Shown piece by piece: positions 18,996-27,420 of a stretch of 64,000 nt of DNA. Position numbers and translations under genes: made by a program. The stretch lies in contig NZ_VSEY01000009.1 in NCBI RefSeq assembly GCF_008086045.1, forward strand, positions 186,001-250,000, read 5' to 3'. The notes below the pieces were generated by a model, which worked only from the letters and a program-made list of their open reading frames with translations, did no database searches and was not told the DNA's origin. How positions within the stretch are numbered: position 1 is the first letter of the stretch; every line of letters starts with the position of its first letter. Origin of the DNA: Nonomuraea sp. PA05. GTDB taxonomy: Bacteria; Actinomycetota; Actinomycetes; Streptosporangiales; Streptosporangiaceae.

Positions 18996-20354
18996 ATGAC
19001 GAACAAGTCGCCATCTGCGGCTTCTCCCGGTCAGCAGCATCCAGCCACGCACGTTCATCTCGATTCGAGCATGACGGATCTTGTCGATTCTTTCATCTGG
19101 GCGTCAAAGCGCTCGCTGGAGTGTGTCCAGACCGGGCGGGACGCCGCCTTCCTGCCCAGCTACTGGGCGGCGATGACGGACCGGCCGATGTTCTACTCCA
19201 GGGACCTCGCTCACCAGCTGCTCGGCGCCCACCTCCTCGGGCTGGACGCCGAGAACCTGGCGATGCTGCGGCACTTCGCCGCCTCGGCGACCGAGGAGCG
19301 CGGCTGGTACCCGCTGTGGGCGTTCGCGTTCGACGGCACCCCCGCCGCGATCGACTACCGCTCCGACGACGACTTCGTCCGCGAGGTCCCCGCACCGTTC
19401 GAGCTGGTGGAGAAGGCGGTCGAGCAGTACCGCTGGACGGGCGACGAGCGGTTCCTGCTCGATCCGGCGATCGCCCGGTTCCTGCGCACCACGATGACCT
19501 CGTTCGTCGAGCTGCACGACCCGCTCGGGACGGGCGTCGCCGGCGAGCGCGGCACCGGCGACATCTTCGCCGGCACGGCCACCTACAACGAGGTGGAACG
19601 GCCGCCGTACCTGCGGGTCGCCGCCGACGGGATCGCCAGCCAGTGGGCGGCGCACCAGGCGCTCGGCTCGGCGGGCCCGCTCGACGAGAGCTTCGCCACC
19701 TGGAACCGGGCACGAGCCACCGAGCTGGAGGAGCACTTCTCCGGCTCCTGGTGGTCGCGCGGCGACCGCCACTACACGGCGGGCTTCACCGCCGACGGCC
19801 CGGTGCCCGGGTTCCGGCTGGAGAGCACCTGGTTCCCCGCGGTGAAGGGCATCATGCGCGCCGACGAGCGCGCCGCCGCGCACCTCGACTTCCTGCGATC
19901 CGGGGTGGAGACCGCGCCGCCGGCCAACATCGAGGCCGTCACCTACCTGCCCGAGGCGTTCCTGCGGTACGGCCGCGACGAGGAGGCGCTGCGGTGGATC
20001 CGCTTCCTGGCCGCCTCCCGCGCCGACTACCCGGAGGTGCCCTTCACGCACGTCGCCCACGTGGCGGCCGGGCTCACCGGGCTGGAGCCCGGCGCGGCGC
20101 GCGGCACCGTCCGCACCCGGTCGCACCTGCCCGCCGGCGAGTGGATCGAGGTTCGGAACGTTCCCGTCGGCGGGTCACTCGTCGGCGTCAGGCACGACGG
20201 CCGGGAGGCCACGGAGTTCGAGGTGACCGGAGGGCCGGGCGTGACCTGGACCGCCACCTGGGACAACGGGCAGGTCCTGTCGATCGAAGTGCCGACAGGC
20301 AGCCGGATACGGGCCGGCGCCGACGGCCGCGTCGTCCGGCTCCCCGCCCGTTGA
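18996..20354 (+). CDS. Six-hairpin glycosidase-like protein (uncharacterised)
   Basis: 452 residues without a signal peptide. Repeating helical segments rich in Trp and acidic residues (FLPSYWAAMTDRPMFYSRDL, ERGWYPLWAFAFDG, VEQYRWTGDERFLLDP, FRLESTWFPAVKGIM) and a beta-rich C-terminus suggest an (alpha/alpha)6 barrel like bacterial trehalase or rhamnosidase-type glycosidases. I cannot name a GH family or catalytic acids. It is the first gene after the LacI regulator and 26 bp before the solute-binding lipoprotein, so a role in the same oligosaccharide pathway is likely. Start could instead be the Met at residue 26. Confidence 0.6.
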   Translation: MTNKSPSAASPGQQHPATHVHLDSSMTDLVDSFIWASKRSLECVQTGRDAAFLPSYWAAMTDRPMFYSRDLAHQLLGAHLLGLDAENLAMLRHFAASATEERGWYPLWAFAFDGTPAAIDYRSDDDFVREVPAPFELVEKAVEQYRWTGDERFLLDPAIARFLRTTMTSFVELHDPLGTGVAGERGTGDIFAGTATYNEVERPPYLRVAADGIASQWAAHQALGSAGPLDESFATWNRARATELEEHFSGSWWSRGDRHYTAGFTADGPVPGFRLESTWFPAVKGIMRADERAAAHLDFLRSGVETAPPANIEAVTYLPEAFLRYGRDEEALRWIRFLAASRADYPEVPFTHVAHVAAGLTGLEPGAARGTVRTRSHLPAGEWIEVRNVPVGGSLVGVRHDGREATEFEVTGGPGVTWTATWDNGQVLSIEVPTGSRIRAGADGRVVRLPAR

Positions 20355-20380
20355 CAGATCACCAGCGAAGGAGACCCCCC

Positions 20381-21628
20381 TTGCAGGCAAAGGCACTCAC
20401 CGCCGTCACCGTCGCCTCGTTCCTCGCGCTCGCGGCGTGCGGCGGCGACCCGGACCCGGCCACCGGCTCCGGGACCGTCACGATCACGTACGCCTTCTGG
20501 GGCAACAACGACGAGGCCGCCACCATCAAGTCGATGATCGCGGCGTTCGAGAAGGCGAACCCGTCGGTCAAGGTCGAGGCCAACTGGATCCAGAGCGACT
20601 ACGAGCAGAAGCTGCAGACCTCGATCGCCGGCGGGGACGCCCCGACCGTCGCCCAGATCTCCAACACCGCGCTGCCGAGCTTCGCCAACGCGTTCGCCCC
20701 GGTCAAGGTGGATCCGGGCGTCTACTACTCGGCGGCCGTGGGGAAGGCCGGCAACGTCGGCGGCACCGACTACGCGGTCCCCTTCGTCGCCAAGAGCAAG
20801 GTGATGGCGATCAACAAGGCGGCCTTCGAGTCGGCCGGCCTCGCCGTCCCGTCCGGGTCGGACCCGATGACGACCGCGGACTTCGTGGCGGCGGCCAGGA
20901 AGCTGACGTCCGGGTCGGGCGCGGAGAAGGTCTACGGCTCGGCGCCGCTGTGGTACGACGGCTGGCTGGCCGCGGAGGGCGGCTCGTACTACAGCGCGGA
21001 CGGCCGGACCTGCACCATGGGCAACGCGGACGGCGTCAGGGCCGCTCAGGTGGTGGTCGGCTCCACGAAGCCGGACGGGTTCGCGCCGAGCCCGGCCGAC
21101 GCGCAGGGCCAGGACATGTTCCAGTGGTTCGCGGACGGCAAGGTCGCGATGCTGCCCGACTTCGGGCCGTGGAACATCGCCAAGATCGCCGCCCTGGACA
21201 CCTCGAAGTTCCTCATCGTGCCGATGCCGGGCAAGGGCGAGCCGATGGAGGTCGACAGCCTCGGCATCGCCAAGTCGGCGCCGGAGGCCGAGGTCACCGC
21301 GGCGAAGACGTTCACCACGTTCATGAGCACCAGCCCCGACGCGCAGAAGCTGCTCGCCTCGACGACGTCCGCGCTCGGCGTGCCGGTCATCCAGAGCTCG
21401 CTGGACGCCTTCACCTCGATCGCGCCGCAGGTGAACCTGCGGGCCTTCACCGATGCCGTCACCAACGCCGTCACCACGGCCTATGTGAAGGACAAGGTCA
21501 AGATCGAGAGCGCCTTCTCCACGGATCTGAACTCGCGCACCGCGATCGGCTCGGGCGAGGAGGACCCGGCGGTCGTGCTGCCGGAGCTGCAAGCGCAGTG
21601 CCAGCAGATGCTCGACGCGACCAAGTAG
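20381..21628 (+). CDS. Sugar ABC transporter solute-binding lipoprotein
   Basis: 415 residues. The start is TTG 20381, supported by AAGGAG at 20368-20373. A lipoprotein signal is evident, with lipobox LALAAC placing the lipidated Cys at about residue 19. The mature part has the cluster B (family 1) binding-protein pattern: ITYAFWGNNDEAATIKSMIA, FEKANPSVKVEANW and the C-terminal region of helix-rich lobes. It captures an oligosaccharide outside the membrane for the two permeases that follow. No ATPase is encoded nearby; actinomycete sugar importers commonly share MsiK. Confidence 0.9.
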   Translation: MQAKALTAVTVASFLALAACGGDPDPATGSGTVTITYAFWGNNDEAATIKSMIAAFEKANPSVKVEANWIQSDYEQKLQTSIAGGDAPTVAQISNTALPSFANAFAPVKVDPGVYYSAAVGKAGNVGGTDYAVPFVAKSKVMAINKAAFESAGLAVPSGSDPMTTADFVAAARKLTSGSGAEKVYGSAPLWYDGWLAAEGGSYYSADGRTCTMGNADGVRAAQVVVGSTKPDGFAPSPADAQGQDMFQWFADGKVAMLPDFGPWNIAKIAALDTSKFLIVPMPGKGEPMEVDSLGIAKSAPEAEVTAAKTFTTFMSTSPDAQKLLASTTSALGVPVIQSSLDAFTSIAPQVNLRAFTDAVTNAVTTAYVKDKVKIESAFSTDLNSRTAIGSGEEDPAVVLPELQAQCQQMLDATK

Positions 21629-21666
21629 GCGGCGGAGGCCGCCCGCGGGCGGCAGGGGGAGGCGAC

Positions 21667-22728
21667 ATGGGAGACATCGTGCGGAGCCTGGAGGGCCTGC
21701 TCGAACGGTTGCACGTCTACGAGGGGCTGAGACCCGTCCTGTCCTTGGTGATCATGCTGGCCGCCGTGTTCGCCGTCGCCTCCGCCATGCTGTGGGGGGC
21801 GGCGCGGGCACGCTGGATCTCGCGGAACACGGCCGCGTTCTGGCTCTTCGTCTCGCCGTGGATCGTCGGGTTCCTGCTGTTCACGGGCGGGCCGATGGCC
21901 TACTCCCTGTTCCTGTCGTTCACCGACTGGAACCTCATCGACCCGCCGTCGTTCGTGGGGATCGACAACTACGCGGAGGCGTTCTCTGACCCGGACCTCG
22001 GGCAGTCGATCAAGGTCACGCTCACGTACGCCGCCGTCAGCGTGCCGTTGCAGACGGTGCTGTCGCTGGCGGTGGCGCTGCTGATGAACGTGAAGGTACG
22101 TGGGATCCACGCGTTCCGCACGATCTGGTACCTGCCGTCGCTGGTCACCGGGGTGGCGCAGGCGGTGCTGTTCATCTGGGTGTTCAACCCGAGCTACGGC
22201 CTGGCCAACGGGCTGCTGCGGCTGTTCGGCGTGCAGGGCCCGCGGTGGCTGTTCGACGCGGACTGGGCCCTGCCGACGGTGATCATCATGAGTCTGTGGA
22301 CGGTCGGCGGAAATATGATCATTTATCTGGCCGGTCTCCAGGACATCGCCAAGGAGCTCTACGAGGCGGCGCAGATCGACGGCGCGGGCCGCTGGCGCAG
22401 GCTGTGGAACATCACGCTCCCGCAGATCAGCCCCGTGATCTTCTTCAACGTGGTCACCGGGCTCATCTACGCCATGCAGACCTTCACCCAGGGTTACGTG
22501 GTCACCCACAACGGCGGCGGCCCGTCCGACTCGCTGCTGTTCTACGTCCTCTACCTCTACAACAACGCGTTCTCCTTCTTCCGGATGGGCTACGCGTCCG
22601 CCCTGGCCTGGATCTTCTTCATCATGATCATGGTGCTCACCGCGCTGATCTTCCGCGGCAGCGCCTTCTGGGTCTACTACGAATCGCAACGACCGAAGGA
22701 GCGAAGGCAGCGTGTCCATGCCGGTTGA
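21667..22728 (+). CDS. Sugar ABC transporter permease (MalF type)
   Basis: 353 residues. About seven hydrophobic segments; the MalF-like WLFVSPWIVGFLLFTGGPMA leads into a typical periplasmic loop. The cytoplasmic EAA loop is ELYEAAQIDGAGRWRRLWNI. An unusual ~55-residue N-terminal extension with its own hydrophobic segment (VLSLVIMLAAVFAVASAMLW) precedes the usual start. The ATG at 21667 has GGGGGAGG upstream. It overlaps the next permease by 17 bp, so the two are co-translated. Confidence 0.9.
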   Translation: MGDIVRSLEGLLERLHVYEGLRPVLSLVIMLAAVFAVASAMLWGAARARWISRNTAAFWLFVSPWIVGFLLFTGGPMAYSLFLSFTDWNLIDPPSFVGIDNYAEAFSDPDLGQSIKVTLTYAAVSVPLQTVLSLAVALLMNVKVRGIHAFRTIWYLPSLVTGVAQAVLFIWVFNPSYGLANGLLRLFGVQGPRWLFDADWALPTVIIMSLWTVGGNMIIYLAGLQDIAKELYEAAQIDGAGRWRRLWNITLPQISPVIFFNVVTGLIYAMQTFTQGYVVTHNGGGPSDSLLFYVLYLYNNAFSFFRMGYASALAWIFFIMIMVLTALIFRGSAFWVYYESQRPKERRQRVHAG

Positions 22729-23563
22729 GGGGAGAAGGGCCGGCGGGCCGCTCGGCACCCGGATCCTCGCGCTCGCCCTGCTCGTGATCGGATCGGCCGG
22801 ATTCGTCTACCCGTTCCTGTGGATGATCGCGACCGCGCTCCGCACGCCGGAGGGGGTGTCGCACGCGGGAGCCGCGCTCTGGCCCGTCCAGTGGCAGTGG
22901 TCGAACTTCGCGGGCGGCCTTGAGTCGTTCCCCTTCTGGACCTACCTCCGCAACTCGCTGCTGAGCACGCTCGTGCCGGTCGTCGCGGTGGTCTTCTCCT
23001 CATCGCTGGTCGGCTTCGCGTTCGCGCGGATCCGCGCCCGGGGATCCAGCCCGCTGTTCGCGATCGTGCTGTCGACGCTCCTGCTGCCGCAGGAGGTCAC
23101 CATCGTGCCGCAGTTCATCCTGTTCAAGAACCTCGACATGATCGACACGCTGTGGCCGATCATCGTGCCCACCTTCTTCGGGTCCGCGTTCTTCATCTTC
23201 CTCTACCGGCAGTTCTACCTGCGGCTGCCGGAGGCGCTGACGGACGCCGCCCTCATCGACGGGGCGGGCTGGTTCCGCATCTGGTTCTCGATCTACCTGC
23301 CGCTGTCCCGTCCGATCATCATCGCCACCGCGGTGCTGCAGTTCATGTCGTACTGGAACAACTTCTTCCAGGCCGCCATCTACCTGACGACGGACCGGTG
23401 GAAGACCCTGCCCCTGGCGCTGGCGGGCTTCCAGTCCGTCAACGGGACGGACACGCCACTCCTGATGGCCACCGCCCTGGTGGTCACCGCGCCCTGCGTG
23501 CTGCTGTTCTTCATCGCCCAGCGGCACATCATCGGCGGAATCTCATTCACGGGGAGCAAATGA
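22712..23563 (+). CDS. Sugar ABC transporter permease (MalG type)
   Basis: 283 residues with six hydrophobic segments. The MalG-like N-terminus and EAA loop (LPEALTDAALIDGAGWFRIW) followed by FSIYLPLSRPIIIATAVLQF are characteristic. The GTG start at 22712 lies inside the end of the preceding gene, behind GAAGGAG. Its stop overlaps the next start as ATGA at 23560-23563, tying transport to the following glycosidase. Confidence 0.91.
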   Translation: MSMPVEGRRAGGPLGTRILALALLVIGSAGFVYPFLWMIATALRTPEGVSHAGAALWPVQWQWSNFAGGLESFPFWTYLRNSLLSTLVPVVAVVFSSSLVGFAFARIRARGSSPLFAIVLSTLLLPQEVTIVPQFILFKNLDMIDTLWPIIVPTFFGSAFFIFLYRQFYLRLPEALTDAALIDGAGWFRIWFSIYLPLSRPIIIATAVLQFMSYWNNFFQAAIYLTTDRWKTLPLALAGFQSVNGTDTPLLMATALVVTAPCVLLFFIAQRHIIGGISFTGSK

Positions 23564-25314
23564 CCGACGTCGCATCTCTCACCTTCTGGCTGCCCGGCAG
23601 GTCGCAGGCGCCGCCCGAGACACCCGTCGTCCTGGACGGCTCACCTCCCGGGCTCCGGCTCCAGGCGACCCGCCCGGCGGCGGCCCGGGTGCGCGAGCTG
23701 GGCGAGGGCGTGTTCGAGGTGCTGTTCCGTACGGACGGCGAACCCCTCGGCCTGACCGTCGCCATCCCCGCCACCGACACCGTCGCCTGGTGGCGGCCCG
23801 GCAGCGCCGTGCGGGACGCCGCCATCCCGCCGTCGTGGGCGGAGCCCGACGACGTGACCGCCCTGCGCGGGCTCCCGCTCGGCGCGCTGCTCGCGCCCCG
23901 CGACGCCACCCGCCTGGTCTACGCGCTCGACTCCGGCACGAGCCCGACCACGGTGCGGGCGGGCCTGGTGGAGGAGACCGCCGACTTCGCCATCATGGTG
24001 CACGTCGACGACGCTCCCGGCGAGGTGCGGCTGCTGCTGGACGCCTCCGGCCGCCCGTTCCCCGAGGCCGTGACCGGCGCCGGGCACTGGCTGCAGGGCG
24101 AGCACGGCCACCGCGCCGTCGCCGGCGCCGAGGACGCCGTCCTGTGCACCTGGTACTTCGCGCACCAGCACGTCACCGCCGGCGCAGTGCTCGCGCAGGC
24201 CGACCGGGCCGCGGAGCTGGGCTTCGGCACGCTGATCGTGGACGACGGCTGGCAGACGACCACGCACGGCCGCGGATACGGGTCGTGCGGCGACTGGGAG
24301 ATCGCCCAGGAGAAGTTCCCCGACGCCGCCGGGCTCGTCGAGGCGCTGCGCGAGCGGGGCCTGCGCACCGTGTGGTGGATCGGCACGCCCTTCCTCGGCC
24401 ACCGCGCCGACGCCGCGGGCCTCGGCCTCCCGACGCTGCGCGACAAACCCTCCCTGGACGCGCGGGTGCTCGACCCGCGCGACCCGGCCGCCCGCGCCCA
24501 CCTGGCCGGAAGGCTGGAGGACATCATGGCGCGGACGGCGGCGGACGGGCTGAAGCTCGACTTCCTGGAGGAGTTCGAGGACAGGAACGCCCCCGGGTCC
24601 GTGGCCGCCGCGGCCGGCGCGATGGCCGAGATCGTCGAACGGCTGCGCGCTCTCGGCGCCGACCCGCTCATCGAGTTCCGCGAACCCTACACGCATCCGG
24701 CCGTCGCCCGGTTCGCGTCTATGATCCGCGTCGGCGACTGCCCGCTGAACGGGACGCAGAACCGCATCGGCATCCTCGACCTCCGCCTCGCGCGGCCGGG
24801 CACCCCGATCCACAGCGACCCGATCATGTGGGCGCCGGACGACGGCGCGCAGCGGGTGGCCCACCACCTGATCAACGCGCTGCTGGGCGTGCCGCAGGTC
24901 TCGATGGACCTGACGCGGCTCACCGGCGAGCAGGCCGACGCGCTGGCGTTCTGGCTCGGCTTCTGGCGGGAGAACCGGGACCTGCTGCTGCACGGCAGGC
25001 TGACGCCCACACGGCCTGACCTGCTGTATCCCGTGGTCCGCGCCTGCTTCGGCGGGCGGCACCTGGTCGCCAGGTACGCGCCGCACGCGATCGCGATCCC
25101 GGCCGGCGACTGGACGGAGCTGCTGGTCGCCAACGCCGACGACAGCTCGCCGATCCTGCTGAACGAGGGCGGCGACGTGCACGTGCGCCTGGAGACGTGG
25201 GACGCCCGGGGGCGGCGCGAGCTCGACACGGAGCTCGTCCTGGGCGAGGGGCCGCATGTGGTGGCGGTGCCGTCCGGCGGGCTCGCCCGGCTGCGGCGGA
25301 CCGGCGGGAGCTGA
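23560..25314 (+). CDS. GH36-like alpha-galactosidase family protein
   Basis: 584 residues, no signal peptide, so it acts on imported sugar. The C-terminal two thirds show a GH36/GH-D clan TIM barrel: IVDDGWQTT (Asp228-Asp229), LRTVWWIGTPFLG, the nucleophile-like KLDF with Asp334, and MIRVGDCP with a candidate acid/base Asp393. Length is shorter than classic 700-residue GH36 enzymes. Hydrolysis of a terminal alpha-galactoside is the likely reaction, but related enzymes act on other sugars. It is translationally coupled to the permease gene and followed after 3 bp by a beta-helix enzyme. Confidence 0.75.
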   Translation: MTDVASLTFWLPGRSQAPPETPVVLDGSPPGLRLQATRPAAARVRELGEGVFEVLFRTDGEPLGLTVAIPATDTVAWWRPGSAVRDAAIPPSWAEPDDVTALRGLPLGALLAPRDATRLVYALDSGTSPTTVRAGLVEETADFAIMVHVDDAPGEVRLLLDASGRPFPEAVTGAGHWLQGEHGHRAVAGAEDAVLCTWYFAHQHVTAGAVLAQADRAAELGFGTLIVDDGWQTTTHGRGYGSCGDWEIAQEKFPDAAGLVEALRERGLRTVWWIGTPFLGHRADAAGLGLPTLRDKPSLDARVLDPRDPAARAHLAGRLEDIMARTAADGLKLDFLEEFEDRNAPGSVAAAAGAMAEIVERLRALGADPLIEFREPYTHPAVARFASMIRVGDCPLNGTQNRIGILDLRLARPGTPIHSDPIMWAPDDGAQRVAHHLINALLGVPQVSMDLTRLTGEQADALAFWLGFWRENRDLLLHGRLTPTRPDLLYPVVRACFGGRHLVARYAPHAIAIPAGDWTELLVANADDSSPILLNEGGDVHVRLETWDARGRRELDTELVLGEGPHVVAVPSGGLARLRRTGGS

Positions 25315-25317
25315 GCC

Positions 25318-27171
25318 ATGCGGGCGGCAGGCCGTGACGCTGCTCGACGTGACGCTGCTCGACGTGACGCTGCTCGACGTGACGCCGCTCGACGTGACGC
25401 CGCTCGACGTGACGCCGCTGACGTGACGTTGATTGACGTGACCGGCTTCGGCGCCGCGCCTGGCGTGCGGGCGGACGCGGCGCCCGCCGTCGCGGCGGCC
25501 CTGCGCGCCGCGACGGCCCAGCCGGGGCCGGTGGAGCTGCGCTTCCCGCCCGGCGACTACCACCTCTGGCCGGACGGCGCGCGACGCCGCGAGCTGTACG
25601 TCTCCAACACCGTGGGAGACGACCCGCGCCACCGCGACAAGACGATCGCCTTGCTCGTCGAGGCGGCCGACGACCTCGTGATCTCCGGCCAGGGCGCCCG
25701 CCTGATCCTGCACGGGCTCCAGACGACCTTCGCCGTGCTCGACTCCCGGAGGGTCCGGATCGAGGGCCTCGCCTTCGACTTCGCCGTGCCGACCGTCGTG
25801 GACGCCACCGTCGTGGCCGCCGGGGTCGCGGCCGGGCGGGCGTTCCGGGTGATCAGCGTCCCGGAGGCGACGCTCTTCCGCACCGAAGGCCGCTCCGTGC
25901 TCTGGCACGGCGAGCCGCTCGGCGCGGGCGCGTACGCCTGGCAGGGGCGCGACGCGCTGGAGTACACGCAGGTCCACGACCCGGCGCGCGGCCGGACCCG
26001 CCGCGCGCCCAACCCGCTCTTCGACCGGGTCCGCGGCGTCGAGACGGTGGGACGGCGCGAGATCCGCATCGAGTACGACCACGGTGAGACGCCCGCCGGC
26101 CTCGGCCTCGTCTACCAGATGCGGCTGACGACCCGGGACCATCCGGGCGCGCTCGTGCTCGACAGCGCCGAGGTGACGCTGTCGGGGCTGCGGTTCGGGT
26201 TCCTGCACGGCTTCGGCGTCGTGGCGCAGGCCAGCCGGGACGTCACCGTCGAGTCGTGCGAGTTCCGCGCGCCGCCGGGCACCGGCCGGCACAGCGCGGG
26301 GTTCGCCGACTTCGTGCAGTTCTCCGGCTGCTCGGGGCGGGCCGTGGTCCGCGACTGCCTCTTCGACGGGCCGCACGACGACCCGGTCAACGTGCACGGC
26401 ACCTACCTGCGCGTGTCCGGCCGGCCGGGGCCGCGCACGCTGGAGCTGGAGTACGCGCACCCGGAGACCGCGGGCATGCCCCAGTTCTCCCCCGGCGACC
26501 GGATCGAGATCGTCGACCGCGAGACGCTGAGCCCCATCGCCACGGCGGCGGTGGAGCGGGTGCGCCAGCCCAGCGGCCGCGACCACGACGCCCCGCTCAG
26601 GACCATCGTCCTGACGGTCGCCGCCGCGCTCCCCGGCGGGCTGGCAGGGCGGGCCGCGGTGGAGAACGTCACCAGGACGCCCGCCGTGCACATCGCCCGC
26701 AACGTCTTCCGCAACGTGCCGACGCGCGGCGTGCTCGTCAGCACCCGCCGGCCGGTGCTCATCGAGGAGAACCGGTTCGAACGCACCGGGATGGCGGCGG
26801 TCTACGTCTCGTGCGACGCGGCCGAATGGTGGGAGTCGGGGCCGGTGCGCGACCTGACCGTGCGGGGCAACGAGATCGTCGAGCCGGGCGGGCCCGGGGT
26901 GTTCGTCGATCCCCGCAACAGCAGGTCCGAGCCCGGCCGTCCCATTCACCGGGGTGTCGTCGTCGAGGCGAACCGGTTCGTGCTGGACGGCGTGCCCGCG
27001 CTCGACGCCAAGGACACCGGCGGCCTGCGCTTCCGTGGCAACGAGGTCGTCCGCGCGGGCGTACCGGGCTGGGACGTCGTGCTGCGCTCATGCCCGGACG
27101 CGGAGATCGAGGCCGCCGGGGAGCCGCTGAGAGTCACGGCCACCGGTCCGCACCGTGAGAATCGCTCATAG
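25318..27171 (+). CDS. Right-handed beta-helix protein, alpha-1,3-galactosidase (GH110)-like
   Basis: 617 residues from ATG 25318 (GGGAG seven bases upstream), or 582 from GTG 25423. After the N-terminal repeat the protein begins like pectate-lyase-fold enzymes (VTLIDVTGFGAAPGVRADAA). It continues with parallel beta-helix rungs (DLVISGQGARLILHG, IEENRFERTGMAAVYVS). DGPHDDPVNVHGTYLRV, with Asp354-Asp355, resembles the acidic active-site stretch of GH110 alpha-1,3-galactosidases. No signal peptide. Beside a GH36-like gene this suggests a pathway for alpha-linked galactose. The first ~35 residues are AARRD repeats encoded by a minisatellite. Confidence 0.65.
   Translation: MRAAGRDAARRDAARRDAARRDAARRDAARRDAADVTLIDVTGFGAAPGVRADAAPAVAAALRAATAQPGPVELRFPPGDYHLWPDGARRRELYVSNTVGDDPRHRDKTIALLVEAADDLVISGQGARLILHGLQTTFAVLDSRRVRIEGLAFDFAVPTVVDATVVAAGVAAGRAFRVISVPEATLFRTEGRSVLWHGEPLGAGAYAWQGRDALEYTQVHDPARGRTRRAPNPLFDRVRGVETVGRREIRIEYDHGETPAGLGLVYQMRLTTRDHPGALVLDSAEVTLSGLRFGFLHGFGVVAQASRDVTVESCEFRAPPGTGRHSAGFADFVQFSGCSGRAVVRDCLFDGPHDDPVNVHGTYLRVSGRPGPRTLELEYAHPETAGMPQFSPGDRIEIVDRETLSPIATAAVERVRQPSGRDHDAPLRTIVLTVAAALPGGLAGRAAVENVTRTPAVHIARNVFRNVPTRGVLVSTRRPVLIEENRFERTGMAAVYVSCDAAEWWESGPVRDLTVRGNEIVEPGGPGVFVDPRNSRSEPGRPIHRGVVVEANRFVLDGVPALDAKDTGGLRFRGNEVVRAGVPGWDVVLRSCPDAEIEAAGEPLRVTATGPHRENRS
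25334..25437. repeat. 15-bp tandem repeat at the 5' end of the beta-helix gene
   Basis: GTGACGCTGCTCGAC or a one-base variant occurs five times in register (25334-25408). A copy one base short follows (25409-25422), then a diverged copy that encodes VTLID at the start of the conserved domain. Read in the domain's ancestral frame the repeats give VTLLD; because of the missing base they are translated as AARRD. Confidence 0.88.
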
Positions 27172-27224
27172 GCGGACGCTCCGCCACGCGAACACGGAGG
27201 AATCGGTGCACAACCTGTTACGGC

Positions 27225-27386
27225 GGCGAGCACGGCAGCATCCCGGGCGAATGGCTGCACCTGGCCCTGGTCCACGACGGGACGCGGCTCCGGATGCTCG
27301 CCAACGGCATCTGGGAGATGCTCTCCGTGCCGGTCGAGGGCGCGGCCGACAGCGGCCCCGGCCCGCTCGTGATCGGCGCGCCATGA
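27225..27386 (+). pseudogene. LamG / concanavalin-like domain remnant
   Basis: The frame from 27225 to a TGA at 27384-27386 reads GGEHGSIPGEWLHLALVHDG and then RLRMLANGIWEMLSVPVEG and GPLVIGAP. This is the C-terminal half of a LamG-like carbohydrate-binding domain (consensus W-x-H-x-A-x-x-x-D-G ... V-N-G ... I-G). No start codon or upstream domain remains, and the frame runs out just beyond the preceding gene. It is probably the tail of a deleted secreted glycosidase from this sugar locus. Confidence 0.7.
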
Positions 27387-27420
27387 CGGTCACTCCACGG
27401 CGTACGGCAAGCTGAGGGAC

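Noticed and set aside
23641-26949. Very long open frame on the minus strand (about 1100 codons)
   Set aside because: It is antisense to two convincing enzymes, has no recognisable domains and an Arg/Gly/His-rich composition typical of high-GC shadow frames.
27155-27415. Small plus-strand ORF of 86 codons
   Set aside because: The LamG-like match lies in a different frame of the same DNA; this ORF has shadow composition.
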